From: an uncultured bacterium
Lineage (GTDB): Bacteria > Patescibacteriota > Gracilibacteria > Absconditabacterales > Absconditicoccaceae
NCBI GenBank assembly: GCA_903904875.1
Contig: CAIVEC010000022.1
Span: forward strand, 1-36,432
Length of the DNA stretch: 36,432 nt
Direction of reading: 5' to 3'
The position numbers and the translations under genes were made by a program. Below the pieces are notes generated by a model. It did not search any database and was not told the origin of the DNA. It saw nothing but the letters and a program-made list of their open reading frames with translations. Positions 20,051-30,083 of the stretch are shown one piece after another (the stretch's first letter is position 1; every line of letters starts with the position of its first letter).

Positions 20051-21421
20051 ATGAACATTTGATTAGTCGGCGCCACCAATGTCGGGAAATCTACGCTCTT
20101 CAATAGGCTTATCGGACAATTCAGAGCGATAGTGACGGACATTCCTGGAACCACCAGAGATATTATAGAACACGAGACTTTGATCGACGACATCGGCAAG
20201 GTGACGTTTCTCGATAGTCCGGGCTTGATGGATTTCAAGGAAGAGGAAGTGCTCATCAAACAAATTATAGATTATTCTGATCTTATCCTCTTTGTGATCG
20301 ATGACAGCGTCGGTATTACCGCCAAAGAACAGCATATCTATTCTTATATCATCGAAAAACATAAGATGAAGAATACCATATTGATAGTGAATAAGATCGA
20401 TGTCAAACATAAGGAAAAAGAATACGACCTCGCAGTGAATGAGTATTATAGCTTAGGTTTTGACCATATTTTGGGTATCAGTGCAAAGAAGCAGAAGAAT
20501 TTAACGGAGGTCAAAGATCTCATTACTAAAATAATAAATACTTCGTCATTGAAAGAGAAAACAAAAGAGATTTTAGTTACGAGTGAAAAAAAAATCCAAG
20601 ACAATAGGATTCACATGGCCATTATCGGAAAACCGAATGCAGGGAAGTCGACACTGCTCAATACATTTATGAAAAAAATAGTTGCGAAAGTGGAAAGCAT
20701 TCCTGGAACTACTCGCGATTATATCGTAGGAGAATTCATCGTAGACAAGAAAAAATATGTAGTCTATGACACCGCAGGCATTAGGAAGAAATGAAGTATC
20801 CACGGCATAGAAAAGATAGCCAACGACAAGACCTTGGAGATGCTGAAATATATCAGACCGATTATTTTATTTCTCGTCGACGGAGTTGAAGGGCTTTCAC
20901 ATAGGGATATGACCTTGATCCAAGAGATAAACAATCAAGCATTGCCGATGATTTTGTGCGTAAATAAAGTGGATTTGCTGGATGCGAAGCATCAGAAACT
21001 GCTCGTAGCGAAGACGAAAGCGATGATGGATTTCGCAAAATACATCCAAGTATTTCCTATCTCAGCCAAAACAAAAAAAGGAGTCAAAGAGATATTCGGA
21101 GTTTTAAGCGCTATCAAAAAAGAAGCCGAAAAAAGGATAGATACGGGAAAGTTGAATGATATCATAGGAAAAGAATTTATCAGCAGACCGCCGAGATTCC
21201 CGAAAAATAAAATCTGTAAAATTATGTATATCACCCAAATAGATATCAATGCACCGACTTTTATCGCCTTTGTAAATCACAAAGAAAGAGCCAACTTCGC
21301 ATTCAAAAGATGGCTGGAAAACAGTATCAGGAAGCACTTTGGCTTCATGGGAACTCCCCTTGTGATCAGGTTCAAGGAAAGGCAGGATTCTAGATTACCA
21401 AAAGATGATGAAGAGAAATAA
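20051..21421 (+). CDS. der: Ribosome assembly GTPase Der (EngA)
   Basis: A 456-residue protein with two tandem GTPase domains and a KH-like end, needed for 50S assembly. Domain 1: G1 GATNVGKS (residue 7), G2 PGTTRD, G3 DSPG, G4 NKID. Domain 2: G1 GKPNAGKS (about 193), PGTTRD, DTAG, NKVD. The KH-like end has RPPRFPKNKI and AFKRWLENSIRKHFGFMGTPLVIRFK. TGA codes for the glycine before LVG in G1 and the one after DTAGIRKK (family RR-G-K). The ATG at 20051 lacks a Shine-Dalgarno sequence. Its end overlaps the start of lspA by 17 bases, which suggests translational coupling. Confidence 0.97.
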
Positions 21422-21836
21422 CATACTGCTCATTGCAAGCTCGGCTTTCTTTATAGGACTCGATATGTTGTCCAAATATTTTTTCTATAATATGAAATAT
21501 CTGGAACATACTTCACTGATTCGACCGGTATTGAATACAGGAATCTCCCGATCACTGCCCGTACCGTTTATCTTGATTCTGGCAATAAGCATAATTGGAA
21601 TCTGAGCATTCATCCGGTTGTTCGCGATAAAGAAAATCAATCGGTTTATCACCGCCTTTTTGATTGCAGGAACCGCAGGAAATTTGATTGACAGACTCAT
21701 CTACGGAGGCGTGAGAGATTTCATCAATGTGGGAATATTCAACTTCCCTATCTTCAACTTCGCAGACATAATGCTGAGTATCGGAGTAGCTGTACGAATT
21801 ATAGTTCAACTGACAAATAATTCCGAAAAAAAATAA
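21405..21836 (+). CDS. lspA: Lipoprotein signal peptidase (LspA)
   Basis: A 143-residue, four-segment membrane aspartyl protease that cuts lipoprotein signal peptides. Motifs: LDMLSKYFF (family DxxSK), NTGISRS (family NxGxAFS), GTAGNLIDRLIYGGVRDFI with the first catalytic Asp, and FNFADIMLSIG with the second. A TGA codes for glycine in the second membrane segment (after SIIGI). The first of two adjacent ATG codons is chosen; it lies within the der 3' end. With the Lgt-like protein at 24845 it suggests that lipoproteins are processed. Confidence 0.95.
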
Positions 21837-21858
21837 GGAATTTTTGTATCGTTGAACT

Positions 21859-21908
21859 ATATATTATTCAATCAAAAATAAGAAAAATATTTTTGAAGGA
21901 TAATATAT
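21859..21908. repeat. Dyad element 2, copy b
   Basis: Same hairpin as 1475-1525, here with arms ATATATTA and TAATATAT and further pairing AACTA/TAGTT outside. It lies in the lspA-ssb gap, followed by five CGTTT-type words (21961-21995) that form a weak hairpin before a T run, a possible lspA terminator. Confidence 0.7.
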
Positions 21909-22032
21909 TGTAGTTATGCTTGAAAAAAAAAATTAAAAAGCTAGAATTCCACTATAGCAATCGTTTGAACGTTTCATCGTTTCATCGTTTCAACGGTTTT
22001 TTTATAATGTTTTATTCGTTATTATATATAAA

Positions 22033-22374
22033 ATGCAGTACACAGGAACCGTAAAATTCATTTGACCAAAGGAGACTATTGGAGCAAATGCATTAGAAAA
22101 GCAGACAATCGTTTTGGAGGAAGAGACTGACAGAGAGTTTAAAGGCGGATTGGCAGTAGATTTTTTCAAGGAAAAGACAGAATTGCTCAGCAACATCAAA
22201 GTCGGCGATCTTATCACCGTCTACATCAACACAAGAGTGAACGAATCTAAGACTCAGCCAGGAAGATACTTCAATAGTATCACCGGACGGAGATTGGAAC
22301 AAGGAGCTGGAAGCGAAAGCAAGCCAAGCGGAGGAAAGAAAGAAAAAGAAGAAAGTGACGACTTACCATTCTAA
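22033..22374 (+). CDS. DUF3127-like single-strand-binding-type protein
   Basis: A 113-residue OB-fold-like protein. The order GTVKFIGPKETIG, VDFFKEKTELLSNIKVGDLITVYI and PGRYFNSITGRRLE matches small DUF3127/SSB-like proteins, and the end (EESDDLPF) is an SSB-type acidic tip that recruits replication partners. TGA codes for a glycine near the start (KFI-G-PKE). The ATG is preceded only by an AT-rich leader. It may be the cell's SSB or an accessory one. Terminator at 22395. Confidence 0.8.
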
Positions 22375-22394
22375 ATAGTTCTTTCAGTGTAAAC

Positions 22395-22422
22395 AAAAAA
22401 TGGCCTGTATGGCCATTTTTTT
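22395..22422 (+). terminator. Terminator of the SSB-like gene
   Basis: TGGCC/GGCCA stem with A and T flanks that extend the pairing to ten or more bases, then TTTTTTT. The A/T symmetry would let it act on both strands. Confidence 0.85.
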
Positions 22423-22440
22423 GTATAAAAAATATTTTTA

Positions 22441-22540
22441 TTTACCTATAATACTCTGAACTCGATCTGGAAGACTCTTAATATCAATTACTTTACCTTT
22501 GTGGAATAACTCGATCTGGAAGACTCTTAATATTAATTTT
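22441..22540 (-). repeat. ~50-bp tandem duplication at the 3' end of the DKNHE-type gene
   Basis: Two units of about 50 bases (22441-22491 and 22492-22540) share CTCGATCTGGAAGACTCTTA and flanking words. The stop of the minus-strand gene lies in the right unit, so the left unit is an untranslated relic of its end. Confidence 0.8.
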
Positions 22541-23080
22541 TTTTGTGTCCTCGTATATGTTTTTTGCATCCTGGGAATAAATAGGACCTATTTTGTTGTT
22601 ATATTTGTTATTATAACCCAATATTTTGAAAGTTTTAGGATCTGCTCATTCGATTTTACCATATAAATTATACCAGACATTTTTCACATCCTTTGAAAAA
22701 TTATCACCCAACACTTGGAAAGTTTTAGGATCTGCTCATTCGATTTTCTTTCCTATCCAATAAATGTTTTTTGCGTCTTTTCAATAATTATCACCCAACA
22801 CTTGGAAAGTTTTAGGATCTGCTCATTCGACTACAGAACCATACTCAGTATAGACATTTTTTGCGTCTTTTTCATATCATCAAGCCTTCTCACGACCATT
22901 TTCTCATTTTTCCCATTTAAGTGGTTTTCATGACGATTGATAAGCTTTGTCCAAATCAGGTAGTTCGTCTTTTACTTCATCTGTAATTTTTTTAAAAGGT
23001 TTGTAGGTTTTTACCTCTTTTTTATCTGATGCTGACTTTTTGACATCTTCTAGAGCAGCATCTTTTATTAATTCAACCAT
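22493..23080 (-). CDS. DKNHE-type repeat protein
   Basis: A 195-residue protein without signal peptide. After a charged N-terminus (residues 1-60) come three repeats of about 30 residues, each with a D-A/V-K-N-V/I-Y/W core and an EGADPKTFQVLGDN loop; they resemble DKNHE-type repeats, known in short beta-rich proteins of unknown role. The repeat DNA is nearly identical (see 22621, 22710, 22797), so expansion is recent. The glycine of EGADP is a TGA in every repeat. The stop is TAA. A consensus promoter lies upstream. Confidence 0.75.
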
Positions 23081-23111
23081 AGCGATAGATTAAAGGATAA
23101 ATTTTTTACTT

Positions 23112-23145
23112 ATTCTAATTATAATTAGAATTTTTTATTTGTCAA
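23112..23145 (-). promoter_or_regulatory. Consensus promoter with -10 inside a 20-bp palindrome
   Basis: On the minus strand TTGACA (23145-23140), 16 bases, TATAAT (23123-23118). The -10 sits within the perfect palindrome ATTCTAATTATAATTAGAAT (23112-23131), a possible operator. The ATG is 38 bases from the -10 box. Confidence 0.8.
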
Positions 23146-23232
23146 ATATTTCATGCAGTCCTTTAGGGCAAATTTTAGAATATATAAAAAAACCACCTTT
23201 CTGTAAGTCAAAAACCTTATTTTAGTCGATTT

Positions 23233-24777
23233 CTAATGCTTTATCGTCTTCCCGTTCACATAAACATTGATTCTGGACTTCAGCCTGGAAACGGTCGTAT
23301 ACCGAGGCGGTCTGATGGTTATGGTGAAGGATGATATTTCTGGATAGGAGAAAAGGACTTCTCTGGCTTTATCTTCGCTCAATCCGACAATACGTTCTTT
23401 CATATCAGGCAAAATACTATTTATGTCCTTTGAGAAATCGTAAGATTGTTTGATATCCACTTTGGTAGGGATGACAAAGATACCTCAGGTTTCATTGGTC
23501 ATATCTTTGAAGAAGACTATCGAGGAATTATCCACTTCAAAGACCTTCATCTTATCATACAATCTCTGTTTGACATATTTATCTACGACAGCAAGCAAGT
23601 CAGCTTTTTTGATATAACTGAAAATGAAATGAACGATGATTGATCATTTAAGCAGTGGTGTTTTTTCACCAGGAACGTTTTTGATCTGGATATCTTTGAT
23701 CTGAGTAGAGATTAATGGATCAAAGCTTAGAACCATATTATCAGGAGATTTGAAATTAGCGAAGACAATGTTTTTCTTTTGTTTATAGATTGCATCTACA
23801 AGTTTTCCTGAAAGGATAGCGATATCTTTGACCGAAACTGCTCACTGAGATTGTAAGTTACCGCCGGTGAAATCATCAATCACTTGTCCGTAGATATTTT
23901 GCGCATAATAGCTGTTCTTCATGTTTTTGATGAATATATTGGTTCATTTGGTGATATTTCACCTGGATCCCATAAGCACTCATTGGATATCGGTTTCCAT
24001 AGCTTTGATGACTACAAGCACTTTACCAGGATTTCTATCAGTTCCTTGAGGTACGAGAAAATCTTTTACTGCAACAAACTGGAGTCCATCATCAGTCACA
24101 AATCTGGTATCCTTGATAAATGAATAATCTTTCGGGATTTTATTGATAAGTTCAATCGTTCCTTGAGAAGGCTGTTGGATATATTTAATATTTGCAGTAC
24201 TGATGGTCATATCATATTTGTAGTCGATATATCAGGAATAATACGGTATCGTAAGATATCTCGAATCTTTTTGAAATTCTGTATCAGAAAATGGGTAGTA
24301 ACGGAAGTTATAGATAACGCTTTCTATTTGGCTGGTAGGGATGATATTCACACGAGTGCTGGGGAGAATAAGCGAATAGAGGAGATAGAGGATCACGAGT
24401 ACAAACAGGACTTCGAAGCCGAACACCACGTAGAAGATATAATTTTTCTTGGTATAGACCTGGAGATGGAATTTTTTGATATTAAAGAAAAAATCGTAAG
24501 CAAGTCTCAGATATTTGACGATTTTATGTTTTTCCTGGTGGAGAACGGTAAGCCCCAAGCTCGAAAAGAAGTATTTGGATTTTTCCGTCTTGGTGACGAA
24601 CAATGCATTCAGATTTTTTTTCTGGAGCAATTCTTTGATCTCTTTTCCTCGCCGTTCGTTGTCGAAGAACGAATGTTCAGGATCGATATAAATATAGATA
24701 GTCCTTCAGTTAGGCACTTTCTCTATGGTTTTGAATATTTTGTATAAACTATGTTCTTTGAGAAAAAACAACTTCAT
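23233..24777 (-). CDS. Baseplate-J-like membrane-anchored protein
   Basis: A 514-residue protein. Residues 1-130 are cytosolic; one membrane segment follows (IFYVVFGFEVLFVLVILYLLYSLILP, about 130-155). The outer part (from about 160) reads as a Baseplate J core: GTIELINKIPKDYSFIKDTRF, then VPQGTDRNPGKVLVVIKAMETD, GVLMGSRGNI and IFIKNM, the order of the phage baseplate family (N..T, T.F, G..V.A, GN). The end (YPEISSFTITIRPP) is compact. CPR genomes carry such single-pass baseplate-J proteins; the role is unknown, possibly a wall-spanning structure. At least eight in-frame TGA codons. It is on the minus strand with the Lgt-like protein and RNase Y. Confidence 0.75.
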
Positions 24778-24844
24778 ATATACACACCTACAAGCTATAA
24801 AATTAATTTTTTATTTTGTACGATTATTCGTAATTCGTAATTAA

Positions 24845-25624
24845 TTATTGCAAGTCCGGGACTTTCTGCCACCTGCTATACGTAAGATAGCAAATGAAAG
24901 CGAGGATCCATGCAGAATATTGTTTTATATCAAACATGACATTTCCCAAGGAGAATACCGCATGTCTGGAATATTGTTGTAAGAGCAAAACAAGACTGAT
25001 AAAAATCAAAATTACCGCGAAACCAAGCATTCCATAACCGAATTTCTTCTTCTTGAGAACCTTGATATAGAGCGTAACAAAGAGTGATCACAAAGAAAGG
25101 AAAAGCCCTATAGGATAGATGAGATTAAATTTATTTCGTTGGCTATCGGAGTGAAGCGATTTGATACCCAGCCGGGAAGTAGTTGTCATACCTATGAAAT
25201 TATCGCCCATCAAGAGGAACAATCATAAGGGGACTAATGATAACGCTAAAGAAAAAAATAATATATCTGACCAAACTTTTTTATTTTCCACTCTCGTGAT
25301 CTTCTTGAGGAAGATATATATCGAGATGAACATCCCTATCAACAGCCCCATAAAATGAAATTTATATCCATAGGGCGAAAGCAAAGTGACAAAATCAGAT
25401 CGATTGGTGGGAAATACTCCTACATCAAAGATAAAATTAGTATACGATCAGATGAAATACGTCAATACAATCAAGAAAGGCAACCGGTAAAAAAGTTTCC
25501 AGAAGTTTTGATGGTATTTTTTGGTAAGATATCGGGCAATACCCAGAAATACAAGAAAGGAGACGATAATACCTATTCCTGTCATATAAAATTTAGATCA
25601 CCATAAGATGAGATACGGATACAT
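24845..25624 (-). CDS. Polytopic membrane protein, Lgt-like
   Basis: A 259-residue protein with about seven membrane segments. The layout follows prolipoprotein diacylglyceryl transferase: FYMTGIGIIVSFLVFLGIAR, FIGSYTNFIFDVGVFP, PYGYKFHFMGLLIGMF (family GGxSFHGGLIG), then LVPLGLFLLMGDNFIG (family PLGxxxGRxGNFxNGE) and a YPIGL block (family HPSQLYE). The family's catalytic His/Arg positions are not clearly kept, so activity is doubtful. Four TGA codons as glycine. Another polytopic family cannot be excluded. Next to RNase Y on the minus strand. Confidence 0.5.
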
Positions 25625-25672
25625 CTAAGTATATAAAAAACTAAAAATCCATGTCAACGTACGAATTTCCGA

Positions 25673-27175
25673 TTATCTTAAGAATTCTATTATCTTTGTC
25701 TCTCTGATACCTGTCACTCTGATGATACCAGGGTAATCGAGTTTCTCTTCTATCTTCTCGCCGATAGTCTTGAGTAATTTTTCTAATTCGTTATCTGAGA
25801 TTTCTTTTGGATTGACGTAGACCATTATCTCCCTGCCGGCTTGCATGATATGCACTTTATCGATACCAGGGATTTCATAGATAAGCTTCTCAAGTTCTCA
25901 CATCTTTTCGATAAAGAGCTCTTTGGTATTGAACCTTGCACCAGGTCTGGAAGCAGAAATAGCATCTGCCGCAGCCACGATCCAAGCGATAGGATTGTTG
26001 ATAGGCACGTCATAGTGATGTGATTCAGCAGCATTGATGATCACGGGATCCATACCGAGTTTTTTCAAGACTTCAGCTCCGATGGCGGAGTGAGATTGTC
26101 AGGTAGTCGCTACGATTTTTCCGATATCATGGAAAAGTCAGGCTTTCTTGGCCAGGATAGGATCAAGTCATAATTCAGTCGCGATAGCTTCGGAAATCTT
26201 GGCTACTTCGATACTGTGCTGCCGAAGATTCTGTCCATAACTGTATCTGAGATAATACTGTCCAATCATTTTGACCAACTCAGGTTTCATCATCGGGATA
26301 TTAAGGAGAGCGAGTGCTTCTTTACCTTTTTCGGCAAGCAAGTTCTGGAGATCGGCAACCACTTCATTGTACGTCTTTTCGATATAGAACGGATTGATCC
26401 TTCCATCCTTGATCAGTTTTTGGAGCATAGTAGAAGCGATATATCTTTTTTCACTGTCAAAAGATGATACTCTGACCGTCAATGGCGTGTCGTCCACGAT
26501 AAGTTCCACACCCGTCATCTTTTCAAAGAATCAGATATTTCTTCCTTCTCTTCCAATAAGTTTTCCTTTGATATCCTCATTTGGTAAATCGATGCTTCTC
26601 GTAGTGAATTCATCCACACTATTCACAGCAACTCTTGGCAACGCCTGAGCAACAATCTGGGCAGCTTCTTTATCTGCCTCTTCTTTGGTGATCGTCTTGA
26701 GTTTTTCTATGAAAACGACCATATCTTTCTGATATTCCTTCTCTACATTGGTAAAAAGTTGTTGTTTAGCTTCTTCTCTGGTGAGTTTAGCGACTTCAGA
26801 AATCTTGTTCATTTGCTCTTGGATAGTAGCATCCATTTCTTTCTGTTTCTCCGTAAGTTTCACTTTCTCCTGTTCCAGCTTTTCAAGTTTCTCGTCCATT
26901 TTCTCTTCTCTAGCCAGAAGCCTGTTTTGAATGACTTCCATCTTTTCCAACCTTTGGGTTTCGATTTTTTGTGCTTTTTCTTCAGCGGTTTCAACGACTT
27001 TTTCAGCTTTTTTCTTAGCGGTTTCGAGCATTTCTTCCTCGATTTCCTTCACTTTTTCCATCCTTTTCTTGAAATCTAGCGCTTTCTGGGTCAGGGTTTT
27101 CTTGTATCCATAGAACCCACCCAGTCATCAGGCCCCAAGGGCCACGATAATCAGGATAATACTTAGTATATTCAT
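25673..27175 (-). CDS. rny: Ribonuclease Y
   Basis: A 500-residue membrane-bound endoribonuclease that starts mRNA decay. N-terminal membrane segment (MNILSIILIIVALGAGGLGG, where TGA TGA codes for GG), a long coiled coil (about residues 25-190), a KH domain (GREGRNI) and an HD domain (GLFHDIGK, catalytic His-Asp; SHSAIGAE) with the C-terminal fold (SHHYDVPINNPIAWIVAAADAIS). The glycine before LFHDIGK is TGA. The start ATG at 27175 keeps the membrane segment, as in the family. A candidate promoter lies 46 to 73 bases upstream. Confidence 0.97.
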
Positions 27176-27220
27176 TGTGATAAAAAAATTTATATGATAA
27201 AAAAATCATGTCTGGGTTTG

Positions 27221-27248
27221 AGTATACTATTTGTTTTATAAGTTTCAA
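27221..27248 (-). promoter_or_regulatory. Candidate promoter of rny
   Basis: Minus strand TTGAAA (27248-27243), 16 bases, TATACT (27226-27221). Confidence 0.6.
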
Positions 27249-27306
27249 CCGAAAAATGCCCTGGATGGTCGCCAAAAATGAAAAAAACGGTTTAAAATTG
27301 CATATC

Positions 27307-27312
27307 AGGAGG
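27307..27312 (+). promoter_or_regulatory. Strong Shine-Dalgarno AGGAGG before hflX
   Basis: AGGAGG is 8 bases before an in-frame ATA (27321) and 44 before the first ATG (27357). Most other genes here lack such a site, so its position argues for a start at or near 27321. Confidence 0.5.
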
Positions 27313-27356
27313 TTTTCACTATATTCAAGCCACATTTAGCTGAAATTTCACGGAAT

Positions 27357-28478
27357 ATGGAAGAAAAGGGCAAACAATTGAGAGTATTTCTCGTCGATGT
27401 AGTGACCAAAGACACGAATACGGCGCTTTTGGTAGATAGGATGCGCGAACTGGAATCATTAGTCGACACCTACGGCGGTATCGTGATTTTGCAGAAATAT
27501 CAGAAAAGGCAGGAACCTGACCATAGGACGTATGTCGGCAAAGGCAAATTAGAGGAAATCATAGCAGATATGCAAAGGCTCGGGGCGAACACCCTGATTA
27601 TTTGAAATATCCTGAAATCGAGACAGATTTTCTATATCCAGGAAATCCTCCGCCCGTACAATATCGACATCCGGGACAGAGTGGATCTGATTCTGAAAAT
27701 CTTCGACAAGCACGCGACCAGCATGGAATCGAGATTGCAGGTGGAATTAGCGGCTATCAGGCATATGGGACCGAGGATTTTCGGTATGGGAATCGAATTA
27801 GGCAGACAGTGAGGATGATGAAGCGGAGCGATGAGAGGACTCGGAGAGACCAACACCGAAAGGATGAAAAGGCACTTGAAAGAAAAGGTCCTGAAAATCG
27901 AAAAGGAATTGAAACAATACGAAAACATGCGTAAACTCCACAGGGAATCGAGAATCAAGAAAGGGATGCCTACAGTGTGAATCGTGGGATATACGAACAC
28001 GGGAAAGTCTTCACTTTTGAACGCTATGACCAAAAAAGGTATTCTCGCAGAAAACAAATTATTCGCAACCTTAGGAACCCATGTAGGAAATCTCTATATA
28101 ATGACAGATTCTGAAACAGGACAAGGCAAAGAAGTACTTTTGAACGACACCATCGGGTTCATCCGCGATTTGCCTCCGAAACTTATCAAATCATTCTCCT
28201 CTACTCTCGAAGACAGTATAGAATCAAATTTATTGCTCCATGTCATCGACGCTTCCGATCCATTCATAGAAGAAAGAATAGAAGTCGTAAACCACATTTT
28301 AGATGAAATCTGAGCTAAACAGAAGAGGATTCTAGTTTTCAATAAAATAGATTTGATAGATAAAATACAATTGGCAGAATTGAAAAAACATTTCCCGGAA
28401 AAGGGAAATGTCTGGATATCGGTGAAAAATATAGAATGATTGGACCAGGTCAAACTCGCCATCATGGAAAATCTATAA
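27357..28478 (+). CDS. hflX: Ribosome-associated GTPase HflX
   Basis: 373 residues from the ATG; perhaps 385 from an ATA at 27321. HflX is a GTPase that rescues or splits stalled ribosomes. The N-terminal domain has RTYVGKGKLEEI and NIDIRDRVDLIL. The loop GRQGGGGSGAMRGLGET matches the family SRQGGGGIGTRGPGET and is written TGA GGA TGA TGA. GTPase: GIVGYTNTGKSS (G1; the first G is TGA), DTIGFIRDLP (G3), NKID (G4). The end is short. Candidate AUA start: an AGGAGG eight bases before it and the residues FKPHLAEISRN in frame before the ATG. The stop TAA overlaps that of the convergent kinase gene. Confidence 0.95.
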
Positions 28479-29096
28479 TTTGCCGGATTTAAAAGCAACA
28501 AAAGCGTCCATAATCATATCAATATTCTTTTGAGAAGTTGAATATATAGGCGCTGAACCTGTAGTATTAACCAGTAAATCAAAATAAACAGGAAGAGAAA
28601 TATCTATACGGTACAATTTTAAGAATCTCGATATATCTCATTCATTCCTTTCTTGGATCGCTCTGACAAATTCTTCAATGGAATCACACTTTTCTATAAT
28701 CCTCCTTTTTTCAAAAGTTCTTCTCGCCGCTTCCATTGGGTCGACAATCAATCAAACCTTAAATGACTCTGGTTGACAAAAAAATCCAAGCCTGCTATCC
28801 AAGACTATTTTTTCTCTAGGATCAAGCGCCCTTTGAATTTCTTCATATTGAAGATCAAATTCCCATTCATTTCACGGCAATTCACCGAGTTTGTTAAATT
28901 CTGTAATATTCTCTATCCCTTTTTTTTTCGCTGCTTCTCTTCTCATCTCACCGATAGAAATATGCTCATATCAAAATTTCTCAACAAGTAATCTGCTGAT
29001 TGCGCTTTTCCCACTGCCTATTAAACCGGAAAGAGTGATAAGATTGATATCTTTCCTGTCATATTTTTTATCAGTTATTTTTTCTGAAAAATGCAT
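28473..29096 (-). CDS. Cytidylate-kinase-like nucleotide kinase, paralogue 1
   Basis: A 207-residue P-loop kinase. An N-terminal extension (residues 1-22) precedes the Walker A GLIGSGKS and the (S)IGEMRREAA motif typical of the cytidylate-kinase-like family. NEWEFDLQYE, LDSRLGFFCQP and the LID-like arginines (ARRTFEKRR) follow. The substrate is uncertain. Three or four TGA codons act as glycine. Its stop TAG overlaps the TAA of hflX (CTATAA). Paralogue of the next gene. Confidence 0.8.
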
Positions 29097-29206
29097 AATA
29101 CCATCAGTTATCTATAAAGATAGATGATACTATAGATATTTGAAACAAAAAGTCAATAAAAAAATGAAACGAGCTCAAAAAAAAGCGATTATTAAGAATT
29201 TATAAT

Positions 29207-29755
29207 CTATTTCTGAACTTTTGTAAATACTTCGATAATCTCATTAGCTACCTGCTGAGGAATTTTCCCTGTCGTATCTACAACTAAGTCAAAATTCTTT
29301 TTATCAGTGATATCTACATTATAGAGTTCCTTATATCTTCTTTCATTATTTGCATTTCTTTGAATAGTCGCTTCCTTAACTGCTTCAAGCGAAGTATATT
29401 CGTCGCCTATTCTTTCTTTGTCGTTATAAATCCTTCTTGCTGCTTCATCATCACTAACATTCAAAAATATCTTAAAGGATTTTGGCTGACAATAAAATCC
29501 CATCCTGCTATCCAGGATAATACCATCATTTACATCCAGTTCTTTCTGATATCTCTCATATTGAAGATCGAATTTCTCTTGGTTTTCAGGCAATTCTCAT
29601 AAAACATCAAATTCGGAAATAGTGAGTCCCATGGCATGAGCGACTTCTCTTCTTATGCCACCTATGGAGATATGTTTGTATCATAACTTTTCTGCCAACA
29701 ACTCAGATACGGTGCCCTTTCCGCTCCCATTTTTTCCCGAAATAGTGATAATCAT
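29207..29755 (-). CDS. Cytidylate-kinase-like nucleotide kinase, paralogue 2
   Basis: A 182-residue P-loop kinase: Walker A GKNGSGKGT (residue 8), HISIGGIRREVA, LGELPENQEKFDLQYERYQ, LDSRMGFYCQPKSFKIFLNVS and a LID region (AARRIYNDKERIG). It shares these blocks with the first gene, from which it lacks the N-terminal extension. TGA codes for two glycines. Belongs to the cytidylate-kinase-like (AAA_33/CMP kinase-like) group. Lies 110 bases from paralogue 1 on the same strand, 55 bases from the ArsR-like gene. Confidence 0.85.
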
Positions 29756-29809
29756 GACAGCAAAAATCTAAGAATAAAAAAAACCATAAATTATCGGTTG
29801 TTGTTAAGT

Positions 29810-30067
29810 TTACACCAGCAAATTAAGTATCATATTCACGCTTTCTTCGAAAACCGGTTGGTTGAGCGAATAGAAGACGAATTGTCCTCTCCTCTCATCC
29901 AGGACCAGATTCGATCTTTTGAGGACATCCAGATGATGAGATAAGGATGCCTGGGTGATGTCGAAATGCGTCAATAATTCAGAAACCGTCATTTCCTTCT
30001 GCTTCAAAAGCTGGATTATTCTTCTGCGATTCTTGTCAGACAAGGTCTTGAAGATGGTATCCATCAT
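29810..30067 (-). CDS. ArsR-family winged-helix repressor (SdpR-like)
   Basis: An 85-residue ArsR-type protein. Helix-turn-helix: LSDKNRRRIIQLL, MTVSELLTHFDITQASLSHHLDVLKRSNLV, then the wing DERRGQFVFYSL. The metal-binding CxC motif of ArsR is missing, so it is closer to the SdpR-like autorepressors. No TGA. Either of two adjacent ATG codons starts it. A 16-base palindrome lies between promoter and start. Upstream, TTGACA (minus) with a weak -10 (TTATGG) may drive it. Confidence 0.9.
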   Translation of the reverse strand: MMDTIFKTLSDKNRRRIIQLLKQKEMTVSELLTHFDITQASLSHHLDVLKRSNLVLDERRGQFVFYSLNQPVFEESVNMILNLLV

Positions 30068-30083
30068 TTGATGATATGGTTAC

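Noticed and set aside
21960-22000. Short CGTTT tandem repeat as an origin or iteron
   Set aside because: Only five irregular words before a T run; a weak terminator is the simpler reading.
22600-22840. CRISPR array (repeated ~30-base words)
   Set aside because: The repeats and spacers are one open reading frame with a protein repeat; spacing and spacer content do not fit CRISPR.
26759-27113. Plus-strand frames rich in Phe and Ser
   Set aside because: They are the antisense of the Lys/Glu-rich coiled coil of RNase Y.
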